Below are positions 42,874 to 51,754 of a stretch of 64,000 nt of DNA, one piece after another. The stretch spans positions 3,571,001 through 3,635,000 of the forward strand of contig NZ_CP054021.1 of the NCBI RefSeq assembly GCF_005862305.2, read 5' to 3'. A model generated the notes under the pieces. It was not told the DNA's origin. It searched no databases and saw only the letters and a list, made by a program, of their open reading frames with translations. Origin of the DNA: Rhizobium indicum (lineage in GTDB: Bacteria > Pseudomonadota > Alphaproteobacteria > Rhizobiales > Rhizobiaceae). Position 1 is the first letter of the stretch, and each line of letters begins with the position of its first letter. The position numbers were made by a program, and so were the translations under genes.

Positions 42874-43802
42874 TGCGACAACCCATCGGCAAGACCCTTC
42901 GCGACCGTATCGGAGGTCACGCGCAGAAGATCGATATAGGTTGGCACCGGGCCGTCGGCTTCGCTCAGCGAGTCGACATAAAGCACGCCGCCATAATGCG
43001 CACCGGTTTCGCGCGCCACCTGCCGGGCCGGTTTATCGGAAACAGTGCTTTCGCTGAAGACGGTTGGAATCTGGTGTTCCTCGACCGCATCGATCACCTT
43101 GCGGACCTGCTGGGGCGTGCCCTGCTGGTCGGCGTTGATTGGCCAGAGATAGAGTTCCTTCAGCCCGAAATCGCGTGCGAGATAGGAAAAGGCGCCCTCG
43201 CTTGAAACCAGCCAGCGCTTGTCCTCGGGAATTTTTTCGAGGGTGGCGCGGATCGGAGTGATCGTCGCTTCGATCTTCTGCTTGTAGGCCTCGGCGTTAG
43301 CCTTGTAGGTCTCCGCATTCGCCGGATCATACTTTGCGAAAGCATCCCGGATATTGTCGACGTAGATCAGGGCGTTCTTCGGCGACATCCAGGCGTGGGG
43401 ATTGGGCTTGCCTTCGTAAGGGCCTTCCGAGATGCCCATCGGTTCGATGCCATCGGAGACGACCGCACCGGGGACGTCGTGCAGGTTCTGGAAGAACTTT
43501 TCGAACCAGCGCTCCAGATTGAGGCCGTTCCAGAGAATGAGCTGTGCACCTTGTGCTCGCTGTATGTCACCCGGCGTCGGCGCATAGTTGTGGATCTCTG
43601 CGCCCGGCTTGGTGATCGATTCCACGATCGCGGCATCACCGGCCACGTTTTTTGCCATGTCGGCAATCACCGTGAAGGTCGTCACCACCTTGAACTTCGA
43701 ATTGGTTGTCTGTTGGGCAGCGGCGGGAAAGGCAACCAGCACGGCTGCGAATGCCACCCCTATCATTCCGGCCAAAACCGACCGTCTTTCCCCATAGAGC
43801 AT
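42870..43802 (-). CDS. sitA: Manganese-binding periplasmic protein SitA
   Basis: This 310-aa cluster A-I binding protein has a signal peptide ([20 protein letters not shown]). The likely metal ligands are the histidines in [12 protein letters not shown] and [10 protein letters not shown], the glutamate in SSEGAFSYL and the aspartate in [14 protein letters not shown]. These match the His-His-Glu-Asp set of Mn/Fe/Zn binding proteins. AGGAG lies 8 nt before the ATG. Two inverted repeats upstream match the Mur-responsive sequences described for R. leguminosarum sitA, so repression by Mur with manganese is expected. Confidence 0.94.
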   Translation of the reverse strand: MLYGERRSVLAGMIGVAFAAVLVAFPAAAQQTTNSKFKVVTTFTVIADMAKNVAGDAAIVESITKPGAEIHNYAPTPGDIQRAQGAQLILWNGLNLERWFEKFFQNLHDVPGAVVSDGIEPMGISEGPYEGKPNPHAWMSPKNALIYVDNIRDAFAKYDPANAETYKANAEAYKQKIEATITPIRATLEKIPEDKRWLVSSEGAFSYLARDFGLKELYLWPINADQQGTPQQVRKVIDAVEEHQIPTVFSESTVSDKPARQVARETGAHYGGVLYVDSLSEADGPVPTYIDLLRVTSDTVAKGLADGLSQ

Positions 43803-43863
43803 ATATTTCTCCTCTTGCTGCTATTGCGACCGAATTGCAAAAGCCGCGGAGAGTCGAACAAGT

Positions 43864-43884
43864 TGCGCTTCGGAATGATTTGCA
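43864..43884. promoter_or_regulatory. Mur-responsive-like site, proximal and degenerate
   Basis: TGCGCTT, 7 bp (CGGAATG), ATTTGCA: an imperfect copy of the distal site with the same spacing. It lies 62 bp upstream of sitA. Confidence 0.6.
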
Positions 43885-43917
43885 AAAAATGCTTGACGAC
43901 CCTTGTTTCGACTATTG

Positions 43918-43938
43918 TGCAATTAAGAATGAATTGCA
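43918..43938. promoter_or_regulatory. Mur-responsive-like site, distal and perfect
   Basis: TGCAATT, 7 bp (AAGAATG), AATTGCA: exact 7-bp arms. Arms, spacing and position agree with what is published for Mur (manganese-sensing Fur homologue) binding at sitABCD in Rhizobium. The identification is by resemblance. Confidence 0.72.
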
Positions 43939-44113
43939 ACAATGATCCGAACCGGAGGCCGAAAAAGATGACAGCGGGCCCCGACGGGCTGGCTGCGGTC
44001 AACCTCATCGAACAACGCATACCGGGATTTGCGTAACGGCGCATGGTTCGATCGGTTAGGCGTTTGAGGGGCACACGGTACCCCTCATGACGGAACTTGC
44101 GCGCCCTCGGCCT

Positions 44114-45901
44114 TTACAAGACCTTCAGCACGGGGTTTTCCAGCACCTTGCCCGTTACCACATCGGCAATCCCCTGATCGGTCTGATGCGGGCCGACATT
44201 GCAGGCGAGCGTGGCGCCGAAGCAGGCCTTGAAGACCAGATAGGGCGGCTTCCACGTGACGATCTTTTCCATCGCCTTGCGGATGCCGGCGAAGGCCAGG
44301 GCCGTGTCCTTCAGCGAGGCATCGGTCACTAGGCCTGAGAGCGGCAGCGGCAGCATCGCCTCGATCCTGCCGTCCTTGGCGACCGCCATGCCGCCGCCGG
44401 CTGATATGACGGCGTTGGCGGCGAGCGCCATGTCGCCGGCATTGCCGCCGAAGACGGTGAGGTTGTGGCTGTCATGCGAAACGGTGGTACAGAAAGCGCC
44501 GCGCCATTCACCCCAGCCGGTGAGGAAACCGATGCGCGGGATGCCGTCGGTCTTGCCGTGGCGATGGGCGACCGAAATCATGGCGCTGCCGGCCGGCGGC
44601 ACGACGAAACCATCCCTGACCTCGGTTTCGGCCTCGCCCCATTGCGTGAAGCGCGGGCGGTCGATGGTGGCGACGCGGACGCGCGCGCCCTTCGCCGGAA
44701 TGCGAAAATCATTCTCGGTCAGCGGCGGCAGCTTCACCGAATTGACAAGCGGCGCCGTATCGATCTGCTGGACGGCAACCTGCATGCCGCCGTTGCGGGC
44801 AACGATGCGGCCGCCTGATATGACGAGCCGCGCCCGGAACTCCGCGAGGTCTTCGAAGAGCACGATGTCGGCGCGGCGGCCGGCGGCGACGAGGCCGAGA
44901 TCGGAGCGCTTCAGACGTTGTGCGGCGTTGAAGGTCGCGGCACGGATGGCCCATTCCGGCTTCATGCCGTAGCGCACCAGGCGCCTGATGACGTCGTCGA
45001 GGCCGCCACCTTCCTGGAGTTCGTCAGGAAAGACGTCGTCGGTGCAGAGCGTGATGGTCGGGGGCAGGTGGCCGAGACCGTTCAGTACCTCGACGAACTC
45101 CTGCAGCAGATGGTCGTGAGAGCCGCGCAGCTCGATCGTCAGGCCGGAGGAAAGCTTGGCGAGGAGATCGGCGCCGGAGGTAAGTTCGTGGTCGGAGGTG
45201 ATGCCCGACGCCATGAAGGCGTTGAGATCGGCGCCTTCGAGGCCGCGGGCATGGCCGCAGACGAGCTTGCCGGCGGCAAGGCCGGCATTGACGATAGCAG
45301 TCATGCGCGGATCGCTGTCGATGACGCCGCGCATGTTCATCACTTCGGCGACGCCGCCGATGGCGGAGGAGTGCAGCATCTCGGCGACGACCGCAGCATC
45401 GAAATCGGCGCCGGCAAGTTCCAGGCCCGGCGCGGAGGGCACGCAGGAGGGCGCGAGAAGGATCATACGCAGCGGCAGGCTGCGCGCCGCCTCGATCGCC
45501 CAGCGCACGCCGTCGAGCCCGTGGACATTGCCGAATTCATGCGGATCCCACACGATCGTGGTGACGCCGCGTGGCAAGACGGCGCTCGCATATTCGGCCG
45601 GTGTCACCATCGAACTTTCGATATGCATGTGCGTGTCGATCAGGCCGGGCGTCAGGATACTGCCCGCCGCATCGATGATCTCGATGGCATCCGTGCGGCT
45701 TGCCGGGGCATGAACGCTTGATATCAGCGCGCCGACGAGGCCGATATCGGCTTGCCGGGTCAGGCCCGTCACCGCATCGAGCAGCCGGCCGCCGGTGATC
45801 AGCATGTCGAAGGGGGCATCGCCGCGCGCAGCGGTGACGGCGCGGGCCCGCAAGGCGGGATCGTTGAGATCGGCGGGTTCTTGGCGAGCGGTGATGTTCA
45901 T
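44114..45901 (-). CDS. ade: Adenine deaminase
   Basis: Ade hydrolyses adenine to hypoxanthine and ammonia, in the cytoplasm. The 595-aa length is normal. The amidohydrolase metal motif DTHMHIESSM is at residues 89-98, followed by VWDPHEFGNVHG, CGHARGL and TLCTDDVFPDEL, all typical of Ade. The ATG overlaps the stop of the nucleoside hydrolase gene by 4 nt. It is the last gene of the LacI-transporter-hydrolase operon and would process the free base released by the hydrolase. Confidence 0.95.
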   Translation of the reverse strand: MNITARQEPADLNDPALRARAVTAARGDAPFDMLITGGRLLDAVTGLTRQADIGLVGALISSVHAPASRTDAIEIIDAAGSILTPGLIDTHMHIESSMVTPAEYASAVLPRGVTTIVWDPHEFGNVHGLDGVRWAIEAARSLPLRMILLAPSCVPSAPGLELAGADFDAAVVAEMLHSSAIGGVAEVMNMRGVIDSDPRMTAIVNAGLAAGKLVCGHARGLEGADLNAFMASGITSDHELTSGADLLAKLSSGLTIELRGSHDHLLQEFVEVLNGLGHLPPTITLCTDDVFPDELQEGGGLDDVIRRLVRYGMKPEWAIRAATFNAAQRLKRSDLGLVAAGRRADIVLFEDLAEFRARLVISGGRIVARNGGMQVAVQQIDTAPLVNSVKLPPLTENDFRIPAKGARVRVATIDRPRFTQWGEAETEVRDGFVVPPAGSAMISVAHRHGKTDGIPRIGFLTGWGEWRGAFCTTVSHDSHNLTVFGGNAGDMALAANAVISAGGGMAVAKDGRIEAMLPLPLSGLVTDASLKDTALAFAGIRKAMEKIVTWKPPYLVFKACFGATLACNVGPHQTDQGIADVVTGKVLENPVLKVL

Positions 45902-46818
45902 TTGCGGGCCTCGTTGACCAGGGCAGCGAGAATGATGACACGCGCCATGTCGGCATCGATGTCGGCGGCGAATTGCGCATTGAAGGTCGCATGCGTGGCG
46001 CGGGTCTCGACGACGGTGCGGCCGCGGGTCAAGGCGCCCTGCAGCTCGACGTCGATACGGGCGGGGCGGAAGCTGACAATATCCGGAGCGACGAAGGCGA
46101 CGGCGGCGGAAGGATCGTAAATTGCCATGGCCGGGCGGCCACGGCTGGTGCCGATGCGGATATAACCCGAAAACATATCGGCGATGAGTTCGGCATTGGC
46201 GCCGCCGGCATTGCGCACCGGCTCGGCGTCTTCGGGCCTGGCCAGCACCTTGCGGCAGAGGTCGAGATCGACCATGCGCAGCGGCAGTCCATGGGCGATG
46301 ACGATCGAGAGGGCCTCGGGATCGGCGAGCGCGTTGAACTCCGCGGAGGCCGTATGGTTGCCGCTGGTGACGCCGCCGCCCATCCAGACGAGTTCGCTGA
46401 TGCGGGCAGCAAGATCGGGCCGGGCAAGCGCCACGGCGGCGATGTTGGTGAGCGGGCCAAGCGCCAGGATGCGGTGCTGGCCTTTGCGCTCCAGCCAGCG
46501 GCAGAGTGCTGCGAAGGCATCGCTTTCGGCAAGGGCCGCCGCCTGCGGCAGGCTCCTGCCGATAGTGGGGATGCCGGTTTCGCCGAGGATCGCTTGAGCG
46601 GTTTCCAGCTTGCCGAGCACGGGCATGGCGCGGCCGGTGTGGATGGGGAATGTCCAGCCGAAGGCGCCGGCGGCGCCGGCGGCGTTTATCCTCACCTGCG
46701 GCAGCGGCGTATTGCCGAAGACCAGTGATATTCCGTCGATCTCGAATTCCGACTGTCCCACCACCAGAATGGCGGCGATGTCGTCGAAGCCCATGTCCGT
46801 GTCGATCCAGACGCCCAT
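45898..46818 (-). CDS. Inosine-uridine-type nucleoside hydrolase
   Basis: This 306-aa enzyme of the IU-nucleoside hydrolase family has the N-terminal metal-binding motif IDTDMGFDD (residues 5-13), LALGPLTNIAAVALARPDL, the WMGGGV segment and AEFNALADPEA. Such enzymes cleave the N-glycosidic bond of ribonucleosides to base and ribose. The ATG at 46818 lies 4 bp after the ATPase stop. The gene is directly upstream of ade, so a purine nucleoside (adenosine or similar) is the likely substrate by context. Confidence 0.92.
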   Translation of the reverse strand: MGVWIDTDMGFDDIAAILVVGQSEFEIDGISLVFGNTPLPQVRINAAGAAGAFGWTFPIHTGRAMPVLGKLETAQAILGETGIPTIGRSLPQAAALAESDAFAALCRWLERKGQHRILALGPLTNIAAVALARPDLAARISELVWMGGGVTSGNHTASAEFNALADPEALSIVIAHGLPLRMVDLDLCRKVLARPEDAEPVRNAGGANAELIADMFSGYIRIGTSRGRPAMAIYDPSAAVAFVAPDIVSFRPARIDVELQGALTRGRTVVETRATHATFNAQFAADIDADMARVIILAALVNEARK

Positions 46819-46822
46819 GATT

Positions 46823-47848
46823 TCACCCGAACCGTTTGAGGCTTGCCGCGCCGGCAACCGGCAGATCGAAGGTAAGCGGGCTGCCGATCTCGTGCGGCGG
46901 CAGGCCTGCATCGATCTCGGCCTTGATCGGGCCGAGCGGAGTGTCGAGCAGGTATTCGCGGGTGTTGCCGGCGAAAGACGTGCCGCACACGGTGCCCTGG
47001 AAAGCACCGGAGCCAAGCTTCACCATGCGCGGACGCCAGGCGAGGCCGGCTGCGGCTTCCGGCGCCGGGCCGGAAAGTCCGACCGGCCCATTCGGCGTCA
47101 CAAGCTTTCCATCCTTCAGCGCGAAGACATTCTCGAAGCCGACGAAATCGGCGACGAAGGCCGAGGCCGGATTGTTGTAGATCTCCTCCGGCGTGCCGAT
47201 CTGTTCGATGCCACCGTTCAGCATCACGACGATGCGGTCGGCGAGTGCCAAGGCTTCCACCTGGTCGTGGGTGACGAAGATCATGGTGACGCCGGTCTCC
47301 TTCTGCACGCGTTGCAATTCGGCGCGCATTTCAAGGCGAAGGCGGGCATCGAGATTGGAGAGCGGTTCGTCGAGCAACAGCACCTTCGGCTCCATCACCA
47401 TCGAACGGGCGAGCGCCACCCGCTGCTGCTGGCCGCCGGAGAGTTCGGCGGGCTTGCGGCCGCTAAAAGCCGACAGGCCGACCGATTTCAGGCCGGCGCC
47501 GACGCGGGCGTCGAGATCCGCACCTGAGATACGCTTGAGACGCAGGCCGAAGGCGACGTTCTCATAGACCGTCAGATGCGGGAAGAGGGCATAGGACTGG
47601 AAGACGAGGCCAACGGCGCGTTTGTTGGCAGAGACGCGGGTGATATCGGCGCCGTCGAGGCGGATGCGGCCAGCGGTGGGCGTCAGCAGGCCGGCGATGG
47701 CGCGCATCGTCGTCGTCTTGCCGCAGCCGGAGGGGCCGAGAAGTGCCACCAGCTCACCTTTGCCGATCGCCAGGTCGAGGTCCTGCACCGCGACCGTGTC
47801 GCCATAGGCAAGGGTCAGCTTGTCGAGTTGAAGATAGGCATCAGACAT
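46823..47848 (-). CDS. Spermidine/putrescine-type ABC transporter ATP-binding protein
   Basis: This 341-aa ATPase of the PotA/MalK class has Walker A GPSGCGKTTT, signature LSGGQQQRVALARS and Walker B VLLLDEPLSNLDA, followed by a C-terminal TOBE-like domain (about residues 245-341). The start MSDAYLQLDKLTLAYGD at 47848 overlaps the permease stop by 8 nt; in-frame codons further upstream lie inside that permease gene. It powers the importer encoded by the three preceding genes. Confidence 0.93.
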   Translation of the reverse strand: MSDAYLQLDKLTLAYGDTVAVQDLDLAIGKGELVALLGPSGCGKTTTMRAIAGLLTPTAGRIRLDGADITRVSANKRAVGLVFQSYALFPHLTVYENVAFGLRLKRISGADLDARVGAGLKSVGLSAFSGRKPAELSGGQQQRVALARSMVMEPKVLLLDEPLSNLDARLRLEMRAELQRVQKETGVTMIFVTHDQVEALALADRIVVMLNGGIEQIGTPEEIYNNPASAFVADFVGFENVFALKDGKLVTPNGPVGLSGPAPEAAAGLAWRPRMVKLGSGAFQGTVCGTSFAGNTREYLLDTPLGPIKAEIDAGLPPHEIGSPLTFDLPVAGAASLKRFG

Positions 47849-48620
47849 AGCGCGAGAATCCCAGGAAGCGTTCGGCGAGAAAGACGATGCCGATCGAGAG
47901 AAAGGCGAGAAGGGCGGAGAGCGCCGCGATGGAAGGATCGTAGGTGGTTTCCATGTAACCCAGCATGTCGATCGGCAGCGTGCGGACGCCGGGACCGGAC
48001 AGGAAGAGCGAGACGGGCACCTGATTGAAGCTGGTGACGAAGCCGAGGATGAAGGCGGCAAGGATGCCGCCGCGGATATTCGGCATCACCACGCGGAAGA
48101 AGGCGCCGAGCCGCGAGGAACCGAGTAGGACGGCAGCCTCCTCAATGTCCGAGCGCAGATTGTCGAGGCTCGCCGAGACGACACGCACGGCATAGGGCAG
48201 CACCAGCGCCGTATGGGCGAAGAAGAGCGCGAGCGTGATGTTGAAGCCGAAGGGCACGACGAGATAACGCAGCAGCGCCAGGCCGACGATGATGCCGGGC
48301 ACGATGATCGGCAGCGACACGATGGTGCGGACGGTCTCGGCCGCGGGCAGCTTGTAGCGGGAGAGGGCGTAGGCGGCCGGGATGCCGAGGAGGAGGGCTG
48401 CGAGCGTTCCGAAGACAGCGAGGAACATCGACATGGCGAAGCTGTCGCGGAAACTCTCGATGGTGAACACCTTCATCACCCAACGCAGCGACAGGCCCTG
48501 CGGCGGGAAGGCCAGCGTATCTCCTGATGATAGCGAAGCGGCGATGATGATCAGGAACGGGCCGATCAGGAAGACCAGCAGCAGGAAAAGCACGAGGGGC
48601 GAAAACAGGCGCAGCGTCAT
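47841..48620 (-). CDS. PotC-type ABC transporter permease
   Basis: This 259-aa inner-membrane protein has six helices. The EAA-type coupling loop reads IEEAAVLLGSSRLGAFFRVVMPNIRGG. It starts with MTLRLFSPLVLFLLLVFLIGPFLIIIAASL. It overlaps the previous permease by 4 nt (ATGA) and the ATPase by 8 nt. It forms the second half of the pore. Confidence 0.92.
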   Translation of the reverse strand: MTLRLFSPLVLFLLLVFLIGPFLIIIAASLSSGDTLAFPPQGLSLRWVMKVFTIESFRDSFAMSMFLAVFGTLAALLLGIPAAYALSRYKLPAAETVRTIVSLPIIVPGIIVGLALLRYLVVPFGFNITLALFFAHTALVLPYAVRVVSASLDNLRSDIEEAAVLLGSSRLGAFFRVVMPNIRGGILAAFILGFVTSFNQVPVSLFLSGPGVRTLPIDMLGYMETTYDPSIAALSALLAFLSIGIVFLAERFLGFSRYV

Positions 48621-49444
48621 CGGCGGTTCCTCGCCGTCGCAAGGCGTTTCAGCAGGATGTTGGCGGCAAAGCTCATGACGATCAGGATGAAGGCGATGAC
48701 GCTTGCCGAAACGAAATCATTGGCGACGGAAACCTGCTGGTACATCAGCGTTTCCAGCATCAGCACCTTGGAGCCGCCAAGCACGGCGGGGGTGATATAG
48801 GCGGTCAGCGATCCGGTGAAGACAAGCGTGCCGCCGACGACGAGGCCTTCCCTGGTGAGCGGCAGGATGACTTTCCAGAAGACCTGGAACCAGTTGGCGC
48901 CGAGCACACGAGCAGCCGGAATCGCATCCTTCGGCATGTTTTCGAGCGCGCTGATCAGCGACAGGATCATCAGCGGCAGGAAGAGCTGCAGGAGGCCGAT
49001 GAAGACGGCGGTCTCGGTGAACAGCAGCCGCAGCGGCTCGGCGCTGAGACCCAGGCCTGTTATCGCCTGGTTGACGATGCCGGTGCGGCCGAGAATGACG
49101 ATCCAGGCATAGGTGCGCGCCACCGGAGAGATCATCAGCGGCAGGGTCACGAGGCCGATCATCCGGCCTTTGCCCTTCGCCGGCAGGTTGACGATGGCAA
49201 AGGCTGCGGCATAACCGATGACCGCGGAAACGGCGGTGACTTCGAGGCCGAGCCGGAACGTGCGCAGGAAAACGGTGCGGTTCAACGTCCCGGAGAAGAA
49301 ATCGGCATAGGCCGACAGGCTCCAGGCGCTGCCGGCGCGGAAGCCCTCCGACAAGAGGATCGCAACGGGCAACAGAAAGACCACGGTCGCAAAGATGGCT
49401 GCCGGCAAGGCAAGCGCCAGGGCTTCTGCGCGGTTCTGGAACAT
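48617..49444 (-). CDS. PotB-type ABC transporter permease
   Basis: This 275-aa permease has about six helices. The coupling loop AIPAARVLGANWFQVFWKVILPLTREG is typical of the class. ATG 49444 (MFQNRAEALALALPAAIF) is chosen because AGGAGGGAGG-like sequence lies upstream and the first helix starts at once; the longer frame to 49498 runs into an intercistronic hairpin. It pairs with the downstream PotC-type permease. Confidence 0.92.
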   Translation of the reverse strand: MFQNRAEALALALPAAIFATVVFLLPVAILLSEGFRAGSAWSLSAYADFFSGTLNRTVFLRTFRLGLEVTAVSAVIGYAAAFAIVNLPAKGKGRMIGLVTLPLMISPVARTYAWIVILGRTGIVNQAITGLGLSAEPLRLLFTETAVFIGLLQLFLPLMILSLISALENMPKDAIPAARVLGANWFQVFWKVILPLTREGLVVGGTLVFTGSLTAYITPAVLGGSKVLMLETLMYQQVSVANDFVSASVIAFILIVMSFAANILLKRLATARNRR

Positions 49445-49472
49445 GAGGCGCCTTTCGAGCGGACAGGAGGGA

Positions 49473-49496
49473 GGCCCCGGCAGAGGCGCCGGGGCC
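49473..49496. other. Intercistronic hairpin after the binding-protein gene
   Basis: The perfect 9-bp GC-rich stem GGCCCCGGC / GCCGGGGCC with a 6-nt loop lies between binding protein and permease. On the coding (minus) strand no T-run follows. Such hairpins often protect binding-protein mRNA and raise its level relative to the permeases. Confidence 0.55.
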
Positions 49497-49512
49497 AATT
49501 TTCACGCGGGCC

Positions 49513-50535
49513 TTACTGGCCGACCTTCTCGTTCCACGTCTTCAGCCAGCCGGCGCGATTGTCGAGGGCGACGGCTGATGGGATCAGCTTGAGGCTCTTG
49601 GCCGTTTCCTCGCCATAGGTGAGGTTGTTGGCGGCGGCTTCGGAAAGCTTGACTTCGCTGTTTGCCGGGCTGTCGATCAGCTTTTCGGCGAGTTTGGTCT
49701 GGATCTCGGTCGAGAGCCAGAAGTCCATGAACTGCAAAGCGAGATCCTGGTTCTTCGAGCCCTTGGTCAGCACCAGCACGTTCATGCCGCCGGTCTGGCC
49801 CTCCTTCGGCGTCGCCCAGGCGACCGGGACGTCGAGTTTGGTGAAGCCGGCCCATGAGAAACGACCGATCGGCGCTGCCCAGATCTCCTCCTGCTGCATC
49901 AGTTGCCCCAGCTGCGAGGACTTTTCGTAGAAGGTGACGATGTCGTCCTTCTTCTCGCCCAGCGCTTCGATCGGCCCCTTCAGATCCGGCGTGTCCTTGC
50001 CGAGCGCCAGGCCCAGCATATAGAGCGCCGGCGGCCCTTGGTTGGTGGTCACGTTTGGAAAGGCGACGTGGCCGACATATTCCGGCTTCAGCAGATCGGC
50101 CCAGGAGTCGATCTTCATCTTATCGGAGCGATAAGCAATCGAGGTGGCGTAGAAGGTGTAACCGACGCTCATGCCGTCACCGTTCGGATCCTTGGCGACG
50201 TCGTAGAGCTTGGCGAAATCGGCGAGCTTCGCGGTATCGATCTTGTCGATCAGGCCGGCGCGCGAGGCGGCCAGCGCATCGGCCATGGAAACGGCGGCGA
50301 GATCGACGACCGGGTTGGCCTTGTTCGCCTCCATTTTGGCCAGACGCTCGACGCTGTTGCCGGTTTCGACCACGAGTTTGCAGCCGCATTTGGCTTCGAA
50401 GGGATCGTAGACCAGCGTCTTGAAATCGTCCTGCGCAAAGGCATAGACGGAAATCGTCAGCGTCCGTTCTGCTGCGGCTGCGGTGAGCGGGGAAAGGGCG
50501 GCGAGGGCTGCCGAGGCAATAAGAGCTTTTTTCAT
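49513..50535 (-). CDS. PotD-type periplasmic substrate-binding protein
   Basis: The 340-aa binding protein has a signal peptide (MKKALIASAALAALSPLTAAAA, cleavage before E-R-T). The mature part reads LTISVYAFAQDDFKTLVYDPFEAKCGCKLVVETGNSVERLAKM, the type II fold seen in spermidine/putrescine, thiamine and iron binders. Its ligand is not fixed by the fold. Since nucleoside hydrolase and adenine deaminase lie in the same operon, a purine nucleoside or related compound is a fair guess. The ATG follows the lacI stop with one base between (TAAGATG). Confidence 0.92.
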   Translation of the reverse strand: MKKALIASAALAALSPLTAAAAERTLTISVYAFAQDDFKTLVYDPFEAKCGCKLVVETGNSVERLAKMEANKANPVVDLAAVSMADALAASRAGLIDKIDTAKLADFAKLYDVAKDPNGDGMSVGYTFYATSIAYRSDKMKIDSWADLLKPEYVGHVAFPNVTTNQGPPALYMLGLALGKDTPDLKGPIEALGEKKDDIVTFYEKSSQLGQLMQQEEIWAAPIGRFSWAGFTKLDVPVAWATPKEGQTGGMNVLVLTKGSKNQDLALQFMDFWLSTEIQTKLAEKLIDSPANSEVKLSEAAANNLTYGEETAKSLKLIPSAVALDNRAGWLKTWNEKVGQ

Positions 50536-50536
50536 C

Positions 50537-51580
50537 TTACATGTTCTCCATCTCTGAGGTTTTTGGTGCCGGGTTCGCAGGCCCAGATGATTGGCGGACG
50601 ATCAGCTGCATGGCGACGCGTTCGATCTCCGCGGTAACGAGTACGCCCTCGCGGATGCTGCTTGTTCTTATGGTATCCACCAGCGCCGACACGGCAATCT
50701 CGGCAATCCTATCCATGTCCATCCGGACCGTCGTCAGCGACGGCGTGACAACAGATGACCAGATGAGGTCGTCGAAGCCGGTGACGCTGACGTCAGTGGG
50801 AATGTTGATGCCCGCCTGCTGCAACTCCGTCAGCGCCCGCAGCGCCTGCAGGTCGGACAGGGCCGCGAAGGCGGTGAAACCCTGCCTGACTTTTTCGGCG
50901 AGGCCGAGCGGGCAGCCGCTGCCGTTCTCCTTCTCCAGCCTGTCGATCCACAGCGTTTCCGAATGCATGCCGCGGCGCATGCCGGAGCGGATGCCGCCGG
51001 CACGGTCGTTCTGGACGTTGGATTCCTGATTGTTGCCGATGATGAGGATGTGGCGATGGCCGAGGCCTGCGAGATGGCCGGCGATTTCATGGCCGCCCTG
51101 CCAATGGTCGGCGGCAACGGTGTTGCCGGGCGTCGAGGGAGTGTCGATGACGGCGACCGGACAGGCGGCGGACGAGATGCGGGTGGCGCGGCGGGGAATG
51201 ACGACCATGCCGTCGACGCCGCGCTCGACCAGCCGGTTGATCGCCTCGGTCTGGGCGGCGACATCACCGCGAGAATCGGCGATCAGCACGCCGTAACCTG
51301 CGGCGGAGGCAGCGAATTCGATCGCCTGCGCGATCTTCGGGAACAGCGGATTGGCGATATCGGGCAGCACCAGACCGAGAACGCCGCTGCGGCCGGTCCG
51401 CAGCGCCCGCCCCGCCTGGCTCGGGACGTAACCGAGCTCGGCTGCATGCTCACGGATTCTTTCGACCAGTTGGCCGGAAACCCGGCCCTTGCCGGAAAGC
51501 GCATTGGAGACCGTGGCGACGGAGACGCCGAGCGACGTCGCTATTCTGCTGAGGTTCGGTCCCGGGCGCGATGCTGGCAT
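50537..51580 (-). CDS. LacI-family regulator of the purine/ABC operon
   Basis: The 347-aa repressor has an N-terminal helix-turn-helix (LSRIATSLGVSVATVSNALSGKGRVS) and hinge, then a periplasmic-binding-like effector domain (VLGLVLPDIANPLFPKIAQAIEFAA..., TGFDDLIWSSVVTPSLTTVRMD). It is the first gene of the seven-gene operon and probably represses itself and the operon, with release by a nucleoside, base or sugar. A candidate operator with central CG lies 17 bp upstream of its start. Confidence 0.92.
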   Translation of the reverse strand: MPASRPGPNLSRIATSLGVSVATVSNALSGKGRVSGQLVERIREHAAELGYVPSQAGRALRTGRSGVLGLVLPDIANPLFPKIAQAIEFAASAAGYGVLIADSRGDVAAQTEAINRLVERGVDGMVVIPRRATRISSAACPVAVIDTPSTPGNTVAADHWQGGHEIAGHLAGLGHRHILIIGNNQESNVQNDRAGGIRSGMRRGMHSETLWIDRLEKENGSGCPLGLAEKVRQGFTAFAALSDLQALRALTELQQAGINIPTDVSVTGFDDLIWSSVVTPSLTTVRMDMDRIAEIAVSALVDTIRTSSIREGVLVTAEIERVAMQLIVRQSSGPANPAPKTSEMENM

Positions 51581-51596
51581 GATTGACGATCATTCT

Positions 51597-51612
51597 GATT
51601 AATCGTTTAATC
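51597..51612. promoter_or_regulatory. Candidate LacI-type operator
   Basis: GATTAATCGTTTAATC has 6-bp arms GATTAA / TTAATC around a centre containing CG, the usual layout of LacI-family operators. Its position just before the regulator start fits autoregulation. Confidence 0.6.
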
Positions 51613-51696
51613 AAAGTGATAGCTCAGCTTTTCCCGCCTGTCGAATCCGAATTCATATTATGCGCAATTATTCGGTTACGGCACGCGGCGGACAAG

Positions 51697-51725
51697 AAAA
51701 AGCCCCGCGAGACGATCGCGAGGCT
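51697..51725 (-). terminator. Rho-independent terminator of the efflux operon
   Basis: On the minus strand a 10-bp stem (AGCCTCGCGA / TCGCGGGGCT, one G-U) with a 5-nt loop is followed by TTTTT. It lies 30 nt after the stop of the outer-membrane channel gene. Confidence 0.82.
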
Positions 51726-51754
51726 CTGTACTTTCAGATCGATTGAAGAAGTTG

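Larger units (their letters stand above)
43803..44113. other. sitA promoter region and ade 3' flank
   Basis: These 311 bp have no gene. They hold the sitA promoter and two Mur-like sites, and at the far end a hairpin GAGGGG / CCCCTC (44066-44086) that may end the ade operon transcript read towards it; it has no T-run. Confidence 0.55.
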
